This document shows positions 58,269-64,000 of a DNA stretch of 64,000 nt, one piece after another (the stretch's first letter is position 1; every line of letters starts with the position of its first letter). Origin of the DNA: Basidiobolus meristosporus CBS 931.73. Its lineage: Eukaryota > Basidiobolomycota > Basidiobolomycetes > Basidiobolales > Basidiobolaceae. A model generated the notes under the pieces. That model saw only the letters and a program-made list of their open reading frames with translations. It was not told the DNA's origin and ran no database searches. A program made the translations under genes and the position numbers. The stretch covers positions 62,001 through 126,000 of the forward strand of contig MCFE01000096.1 in assembly GCA_002104905.1 (NCBI GenBank), in the 5' to 3' direction.

Positions 58269-58541
58269 TTAGCAGCAAATTTGCAATCCACATGAGTCTC
58301 TCCAGCCACAATCCATAATACTCAAACCACCAGCAGCAGAAAACCCTGTTTTTACTGCACAAAGATCGGTGCACCCATTGATATCAGAGTATAAGGTGGC
58401 CCTCATATGATTCCAGGACATCCGACAACATGGAGCCTGGTCCCACCTATCAACCAACCAGTGACCCACTTTAAAGGCCGTGTTCTTGGCAGGACCATTG
58501 GATGAGGTATTCCCCCTTGAATTATGCTTCTTCCTTGAGAT
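58269..58541 (-). other. Cysteine-rich open segment at the repeat/gene boundary, unrecognised
   Basis: An open stretch of about 90 codons on minus ending at TAA 58269-58271, without an ATG at its upstream end. It reads KVGHWLVDRWDQAPCCRMSW and, near the end, GGLSIMDCGWRDSCGLQICC, with eight Cys. The regular Cys spacing and unbiased codon use suggest a real but incomplete protein-coding exon or a gene fragment. I do not recognise the family. Upstream exons, if any, are not found in the next 400 bp. Confidence 0.3.
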
Positions 58542-58960
58542 TGTTGCGGATCAACCTGACCTCCAATCACTCCCGAGGTGACAATTCACTGGCAAATATC
58601 GCGTAAAATGCGCCTCCCGCGGGAGCAATCTCCATGCTCCCATATCCCTTGGTATGTGACCGGGCCTTCCTAGCAGTGGAGTGGGGGGGGGATTCGTGTG
58701 GAGGATGGGTCATCCTCGAGACATGCGGAGGGAAAGATGGAATGGAGATAGCGGTACCCAGGTGTTGGAAGCGACCATCTACGGGGGATACGCCGATCGT
58801 GCGACATGACTTCGAATGCTTTATTTTAGATATGACGAGACCCCCTCCTCGTACGAGAAACCCCCGGGTTCGGGGTGGCTCCGTGGGGAGAGAGGGAGGT
58901 TCAAGATGGAATGACGATGAAAAATGATCTCTACGGTAAGTGGAAAGTGGGGGAAGGGGT
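58542..58960. other. GC-richer spacer, no supported gene
   Basis: CpG becomes common from about 58450 onward. A Met-start frame on plus (58634-58927) shows no domain. Nothing else recognised apart from the poly(A) signal of mL40. Confidence 0.4.
58820..58825 (-). terminator. Candidate poly(A) signal of the mL40 gene
   Basis: AATAAA on minus, about 176 bp downstream of the mL40 stop codon. Confidence 0.4.
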
Positions 58961-58994
58961 GAGGGAGAGGGAGAGGGAGAGGGAGAGGGAGGGG
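58961..58994. repeat. GGGAGA microsatellite
   Basis: About five tandem GGGAGA hexamers directly downstream of the mL40 stop codon. Confidence 0.85.
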
Positions 58995-59000
58995 AAGCAC

Positions 59001-59447
59001 TTATTTGGCAGCGGTGTAGTTCCAGCCGGAGAGGGGAGGAGTGTCGGTGAGAGTGCGAAGCTTCTTGGGGAAGGTGACGTGCTTGTCCTTCATCTGGGCC
59101 TGTCTGAACAGACGCTCGTTGGTGCGTTCAAGCTCTAGGTTGGCCGCCCTCATGGCGTTGTACTTGGCCTCCAACTCGGCTTGACGTGTGAGGTGCTGCT
59201 TCTTCTCCAACAACTTCCAGGCCAGTTCGATGATCTCCTGGCGGTGTTGCTCCTCCTCGTCAAGGGTGGCGGTCTTGCGTGGCGTAGACTCGAAGAGCAC
59301 CTTCTTGATGAGCTCGTTACGGGAATCCCCACCGATGGAGGTGTCTCTCTTGGCGCCGGGGGCTGCGGCGGCTGGGGGAGCGGCACGGAGGAGTATTCCA
59401 CGTCTGGCGGTGGATATGGCGGGAAGCGAGAAGCGTGCGAGGGACAT
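59001..59447 (-). CDS. MRPL40: Mitochondrial large-subunit ribosomal protein mL40
   Basis: Structural protein of the mitochondrial large ribosomal subunit (yeast MRPL28 family). The start at 59447 gives 148 residues beginning MSLARFSLPAISTARRGIL, an arginine-containing, acid-free segment suited to mitochondrial import; an upstream in-frame ATG at 59492 would add 15 residues. The family core is the helical stretch EIIELAWKLLEKKQ...LERTNERLFRQAQ, followed by FPKKLRTLTDTPPLSGWNY, which matches the FP...TDTPP...W end of mL40 proteins. Single exon. It is divergent to AP-2 alpha with 335 bp between start codons. GC-rich codon use unlike the transposon zone. Identification is by family pattern and is fairly firm. 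Confidence 0.82.
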   Translation of the reverse strand: MSLARFSLPAISTARRGILLRAAPPAAAAPGAKRDTSIGGDSRNELIKKVLFESTPRKTATLDEEEQHRQEIIELAWKLLEKKQHLTRQAELEAKYNAMRAANLELERTNERLFRQAQMKDKHVTFPKKLRTLTDTPPLSGWNYTAAK

Positions 59448-59782
59448 GCTGAGGTTTCGGTGGAGAGGGGGGAGACGGTAGTCCGACCACACTATCTACC
59501 GTAAGGGAAGAAATTTTTTCGGGATCCTGGGATGCGAGGGATTTGGATCACACAGTTGGATTAAACAAAGCAAACATCTATGCGGGATTCGGGAGGATCG
59601 TTCGGATTGATTGGGTGGGATCGAGTGGTCGCCGGGTGGAGTGAGAATACGAAATACGCTGGTGCGGCGGGGTTGCTGGGACCCACTCCTTTTGAAAGTC
59701 CTTCTTCCACCCAGAGTGTCAGTGGATTTCGTCCCCACCTTACCAGTCAACAACACTAGGCTTGAAAGCACCCGTACCCAAC
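59448..59782. promoter_or_regulatory. Divergent promoter region of mL40 and AP-2 alpha
   Basis: The gap between the two start codons. It holds GATTGATTGGGTGG (a CCAAT core on minus) near 59607. No TATA box is evident. No element is proven. Confidence 0.4.
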
Positions 59783-62700
59783 ATGTCGATGCGTGGACTC
59801 ACCGTGTTCATCGCGGACCTTCGAAAATGTACGCAAGTAGGTGCGGTTCGTCCCGGCAGCTCCAGTGGGCTGATGGTTTTTGCTTCCTGTAGGCCGTGCG
59901 AGAGAACTAGAAGAGAAGCGAATCAACAAAGAGATGGCCAACATCCGTACGAAGTTTCGAGGTGAGTGTAACCCTTCTGGACCCGGAGGATTGTGGTGAA
60001 CGGAATAGTGAACTGACCTCCCGGACCTTTTCGCCAGACGGAAACTTGAACGGCTACCAGAAAAAGAAGTACGTCTGCAAGCTGCTCTACATGTACATCC
60101 TCGGTTGGGACATCGACTTCGGTCACACCGAGGCGGTGAACCTGATGTGCAGCAGTAAATACAGCGAGAAACAGATTGTAAGTTGCCGCAGCCCACCTTT
60201 CCCTCCCTTACCCCCGTTACTGAATTGGCCCTCGTGGTCACGACCTAGGGTTATCTCGCCATCACCTTGCTTCTCACCGAGAACAGCGACCTGGCAAGAT
60301 TGGTGGTGAACACCTTGAGGAAGGATCTGGAGGATCTGAACGAGATCTACAACTGCCTAGGGCTGCACGCCATCGCCAACATCGGCGGTCGAGAGATGGC
60401 GGAATCTCTGGCCGGGGATGTGCAACGTCTGCTGGTGTCGAGGTAGGGTGTGTTCTGTGGCTGGGACACTTTTCTGTCCAAGGTATTGACGATTCTCTAG
60501 AAATACCAAGAGCTTTGTCAAGAAGAAGGCGGCCCTTTGTCTGCTACGTCTGTTCCGCAAGCACCCTGACGTCCTGCCGGCCACCGATTGGGCCGACCAT
60601 ATCCTCAGCATCATGGATTATCCTGACCTGGTAAGCAGCGACCCCCAGCCCACCCCTCTCCCCTCCTTCGACTGACTTGCTCCCAGGGCGTCACCCTCTC
60701 ATTGACCAGTTTGATCACTGCCTTGGCGCAACAATTCCCTGAAGCCTATCAGGGATGCGTGGAAAAGGCCATCCATATACTTTACAAGGTACGTTCTGCC
60801 GAGCCCACCGGACTGCCCCCTCCCCCACTAACCGCTGTGGCCCAGTAGATCATCGTCAAGAGAGAGTACAGCCTCGAGTACGTCTACTACAAGGTGCCCA
60901 TCCCTTGGCTCCAGGTCAAGCTACTCCGACTTCTTCAATACTACGCACCACCAGGTATTCCTTCGCCAGCAACGACTCGTGCGGACCCACCCCCCCCCAC
61001 TGACTGACTTCCCTTGACAGAGCAACCGGACCTGCGCAACCAGCTCAGCGGCATCCTCCAGTCGATCATCAACAACGCCCACGACGTGCCCAAGAACATC
61101 CAACACGCCAACGCGCAGAACGCCATCCTCTTCGAGGCGATCAACCTCGCCATCAACCTTGACATCGAGTCGGACATCGTCACCCAGGCGGCCTCCCTCC
61201 TGTGCCGGTTCATCTCCTCCAAGGAAACCAACACCCGGTACCTGGGGCTGGAGACCATGGCCCATCTGGCCTCGTATTCGGACTCGCTGGACGCGATCAA
61301 GAAGCACCAGGATATCATCATCCTCTCCCTCCGAGACAAAGACATCAGCGTGCGGAGACGGGCGCTGGACCTTCTGTACGCCATGTGCGACGTGACGAAC
61401 GCCAAGACGATCGTGGGGGAGCTGCTGAGATACCTCCAGGTGGCGGACTACACCCTGCGAGAGGAGATGGCCCTCAAGATCGCCATCCTGACCGAGAAGT
61501 TCGCCGCGGACTACGAGTGGTACGTCGACACGATGCTCCAGCTCATCAGCTCCGCCGGGGACCATATCAGCGACGAGGTGTGGTACCGAGTGGTGCAGAT
61601 CATCACGAACAACGAGAATCTGCAGGAGTATGCGGTGCGCAGCATCCTCCACACCCTGAACCAGGTCAACTGCCACGAGAACGCCCTGAGAATCGGGGGC
61701 TACGTCCTGGGCGAGTTCGGGCATCTGGTGGCGAACGAGGGTGGCTGCAGCCCGATCGAGCAGTTCCGCACCCTCCACTCCAAGTTCAACATGTGCTCGG
61801 CCTCCACCCGGGCCTTGCTGCTCTCCACCTACCTGAAGTTCGTCAACCTCTTCCCGGAGATCAAGGAGGAGGTCCTCGGGGTGTTCTACCAGTACCGGCA
61901 TGTGCTCGACGTGGAGCTGCAGCAACGGGCCTGCGAGTACCTCGTCCTGGCGAACTTCCCCGACGAGGAGTTGATCCAGACGGTGTGCGAGGAGATGCCG
62001 CCGTTCCAAGAGCGCGAGTCGGCGCTCATGTCGCGGCTGCAGAAGAAGGTGGGCGAGACCGAAGACAAGCGCACCTGGAGCATCGCCGGCAAGGACACGG
62101 TCCGAGAGAAGAAGTTCGGCGAACTCAATGGCGCCACCAACGGACAGCAGGATCTGCTAGACCTGTTCGACAACGCGCCCTTGCAGGGGGCCGGATCCGT
62201 CGTTGGGCCAGCCGGGGAGGTCACCGTCGACGCAGACTACGAGAACAAGTATCGCACGTTGATCTATACCTCCGAGGGGGTCCTGTACGAGGATGCCGAG
62301 GTCCAGATTGGCATCAAGTCCGAATACCACGGCCACCTGGGACGCATCGCCATCTTCCTGGGCAACAAGAGCGCCACCCACTTCACCCAGCTCAAGGTGA
62401 ACGTGGACTCCATCGCCGGACTCAGCGTGGAGACCACGCAACAGGCCCCGGACTCCCTTGCCCCATACGCCCAGGCCCAGCAACTGTTGAGCGTGGAATG
62501 TCAAAACCTGTTCCAGGAGTCGGTGGGGCTGCAGCTCGCCTACCAGGGAAGCGCCATGCGTGCCCTGGAGCTCAAGCTGCCCATCGTCCTCAACAAATTC
62601 CTCGAGCCGGTGCAGATGACCGGGCCGGACTTCTTCGTCCGATGGAAGCAGATCGGCGGCCCGCCCAAGGAATCCCAGGTGGTGTTCGCCTCGAAGGAAC

Positions 62701-63054
62701 CCATCGACATAGAGAAGGTCAAGAGGATCGCACATGGCTGCCAGTTCGGATTGCTGGATGGCGTGGATCCCAATGCCAACAACCTGGTGGGCGTCAGCGT
62801 CTTCAACACTTCCCAGGCAGGGAAGGTTGGTTGTCTCCTTCGCTTGGAGCCAAGCCTCGAACAACAGGTAAGCTCAGGCCAACCCCGTCGCTCCACCACC
62901 CCCATCCTAACTAACCCATTCTCTTTCCCTCTCCCTCTCCCTTTCCCTCCACCCTCCCCTTCCCCTCTAGATGTACCGACTGACCATCCGCACCACGAAC
63001 GACCTAGTGACCTCGCAGCTCCGGGCCAACCTGCAGACCCTACTAGAATCTTAA
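59783..63054 (+). CDS. APL3: AP-2 adaptor complex subunit alpha (alpha-adaptin)
   Basis: Large subunit of the AP-2 complex, which recruits cargo and coat proteins at the plasma membrane during endocytosis. Nine exons: 59783-59828, 59893-59961, 60038-60177, 60249-60442, 60501-60630, 60687-60788, 60849-60954, 61021-62867, 62971-63054; all join in frame to 905 residues, near the 930-980 usual. The start MSMRGLTVFIADLRKC and KRINKEMANIRTKF match the family's N-terminus. The helical trunk follows to about 620 (FGHTEAVNLM, ADYTLREEMALKIAILTEKF, EMPPFQERES). A short hinge holds DLLDLFD (640-646); then come the ear sandwich and the platform ending GCLLRLEPSLEQQMYRLTIR. The N-terminal basic residues correspond to the phosphoinositide-binding site (family knowledge). 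Introns are 56-103 bp with GT-AG ends; intron 1 has the weak donor GTACGC. Confidence 0.95.
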
Positions 63055-63139
63055 ACCATCTCATTGCTCTTGATTACTCTATATATATAACCTGCACCCA
63101 CATCCAAAACTCACTCGCGCTTCCAGTAATTCCAGATCT

Positions 63140-63145
63140 AATAAA
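63140..63145 (+). terminator. Candidate poly(A) signal of AP-2 alpha
   Basis: AATAAA, 86 bp after the stop codon. Confidence 0.5.
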
Positions 63146-63192
63146 ATCTCTGCCAACGAACCACGCTCGCCTGATGCTGTACATGAAGGGGG

Positions 63193-63198
63193 TTTATT
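63193..63198 (-). terminator. Candidate poly(A) signal of Kre33/NAT10
   Basis: AATAAA on minus, about 216 bp after the stop codon. The convergent genes would have 3' ends close together or overlapping within the 359-bp gap. Confidence 0.35.
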
Positions 63199-63413
63199 GG
63201 TTGCCTCATGGTTGAGGTTGAGGTTGGGGTTGTGTTTGTGGTGGGGAAGCATACGATACGAATCGGGGGGAGGGTAGATTAGTAAGATATAGTATTCGGG
63301 GAAGGGTGAGGGAAGAGTGGGATGAAGACTGCGTAAATGAATGATTTGCGGCAATTCCTGGATCTATTGTCTATCACGGGGGAGGGGACGTAAGGAATGG
63401 TGGTGCGGGCAAT

Positions 63414-64000
63414 CTAGGATCTTCTGGTCTTCTTGCTAGTCTTCTTCTTGCCGCTACCGCTGACCGCGGCCGCCTCCTCCTGGGCCAACTTGGTGGCGAG
63501 TCCCGAGGTCATCTTGCGCTTCTTGCCGTCCTTGCTCTTGACGCTGACCACGGTGGATCCCTTGTTCTTGGAGATCTGGCCGTGGGCGGCCTCCCAGTCC
63601 GCTTCATCGCCCTCGATGGCATATCTGTGGAGAGAAGGGTTAGATTCATCCAGACCACGCAAATCCCTACATGATGTACTTACTTCTCAAGGTCGAGCGT
63701 ACCGATCAACTCCTTCTGCTTCTCACGAAGCTGGTTGATCACCTCGTTACCCGCCTCACCGATGTCCTGATCCAACGACTCTTGGACGGGGTCCCAGGCC
63801 TCCTCGTCATCCACCTTTTTGGCGGACTTGTTGACCGACTTGGACTTGGCCTGCATCAGGCTGGGGATGCTGCTCACCTCGCTCTCGATCTCCTGGGTCT
63901 TCAGCTCACGGAAACACCCGGTGACCTTGCGGATGATCTTGGTGAAGAGGGCGAGGATCTGGCTGGAGGGGAGGTTCATCTCCTTCTCGACGTCGTCGAC
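63414..64000 (-). CDS. KRE33: RNA cytidine acetyltransferase Kre33/NAT10, C-terminal end (gene continues beyond window)
   Basis: The enzyme makes N4-acetylcytidine in 18S rRNA and some tRNAs in the nucleolus, using acetyl-CoA and ATP. Only the C-terminal 175 or so residues are here, in two exons: 63684-64000 (partial) and 63414-63624, joined by a 59-bp intron (GTAAGT...CACAG on minus). MNLPSSQILALFTKIIRKVTGCF and the tail YAIEGDEADWEAA match the end of the family, where Y.I.GD...W is the last conserved motif before a lysine-rich nucleolar tail (here GSGKKKTSKKTRRS). The catalytic helicase and acetyltransferase domains lie outside the window. Convergent with AP-2 alpha. Confidence 0.9.

Noticed and set aside
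58634-58927. 97-codon open frame on plus in the GC-rich spacer
   Set aside because: No recognisable domain; GC-rich sequence opens frames by chance, and it overlaps the likely mL40 3' region.
59181-59504. Open frames on plus opposite mL40
   Set aside because: Antisense to the mL40 gene, whose conserved end motif and import-type N-terminus are clear.
60921-62009. Long open frame (362 codons) on minus
   Set aside because: It lies antisense to the large AP-2 alpha exon; the plus strand has unmistakable alpha-adaptin sequence. GC-rich codons make the antisense frame open by chance.
61202-62914. 570-codon open frame on plus in a second frame
   Set aside because: Overlaps the AP-2 alpha exon in another frame, with Arg/Gly/Pro-rich low-complexity translation and no domain.

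Overview
The window is from a fungal nuclear genome. The right 5.5 kb is a GC-rich gene island with short introns (56-103 bp, GT-AG, CTRAC-type branch sites). It holds three conserved eukaryotic genes: mitochondrial ribosomal protein mL40, the AP-2 adaptor alpha subunit and the C-terminal end of the Kre33/NAT10 RNA acetyltransferase. Everything to the left (about 1-58.2 kb) is AT-rich, nearly free of CpG outside one young element, and made almost entirely of transposable elements. Their mix (copia, gypsy, PIF/Harbinger, CACTA/Tnp2) suits a filamentous fungus. A CpG-directed transition bias, often in TCG context, would fit Pucciniomycotina, but the lineage is not settled.

Layout. 1-2430: PIF/Harbinger copy 1, with an accessory SANT/Myb-like gene on minus and the transposase on plus. 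2434-4670: relics of CACTA, an LTR and copia, then a degraded hairpin element. 7061-7793: a complete long-palindrome MITE. 8421-16341: Harbinger copy 2, whose transposase is split by a full-length Ty3/gypsy element (Gypsy-1, 8759-14475, 387-bp LTRs, target duplication TGCTC). 16.3-25 kb: old, mostly unrecognisable relics, including Harbinger copy 4. 25.1-26.9 kb: a truncated copia element (Copia-2). 26.9-28.6 kb: half a MITE fused to Harbinger copy 3, which has the only uninterrupted transposase. 29.1-31.6 kb: a CACTA relic. 32.3-47.8 kb: a second, older gypsy element (Gypsy-2, LTR about 1066 bp) invaded by two solo copia LTRs and by CACTA copy A, which was itself invaded by Copia-1 (38306-42989, 349-bp LTRs). 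47.8-50.3 kb: a copia fragment with its LTR. 50.3-55.5 kb: CACTA copy B. 55.5-58.2 kb: copia LTR and internal relics. 58.3-64 kb: the boundary and the gene island.

How the parts relate. The MITE shares its ends and its subterminal TAGTGCC motifs with the Harbinger copies, so it is probably their non-autonomous passenger. The CACTA copies carry a divergent pair: a Tnp2-type transposase, and a coiled-coil protein with a duplicated basic unit. Gypsy-1 is structurally complete; no indel is visible in its frames, yet it carries many nonsense codons, most explainable by one C-to-T (or G-to-A) change. Five of its seven LTR differences are CpG transitions. I infer that repeats here are inactivated by CpG-directed deamination (methylation-linked or RIP-like), which would also explain the composition contrast with the gene island. 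mL40 and AP-2 alpha are divergently transcribed from a gap of about 0.3 kb; AP-2 alpha and Kre33/NAT10 converge.
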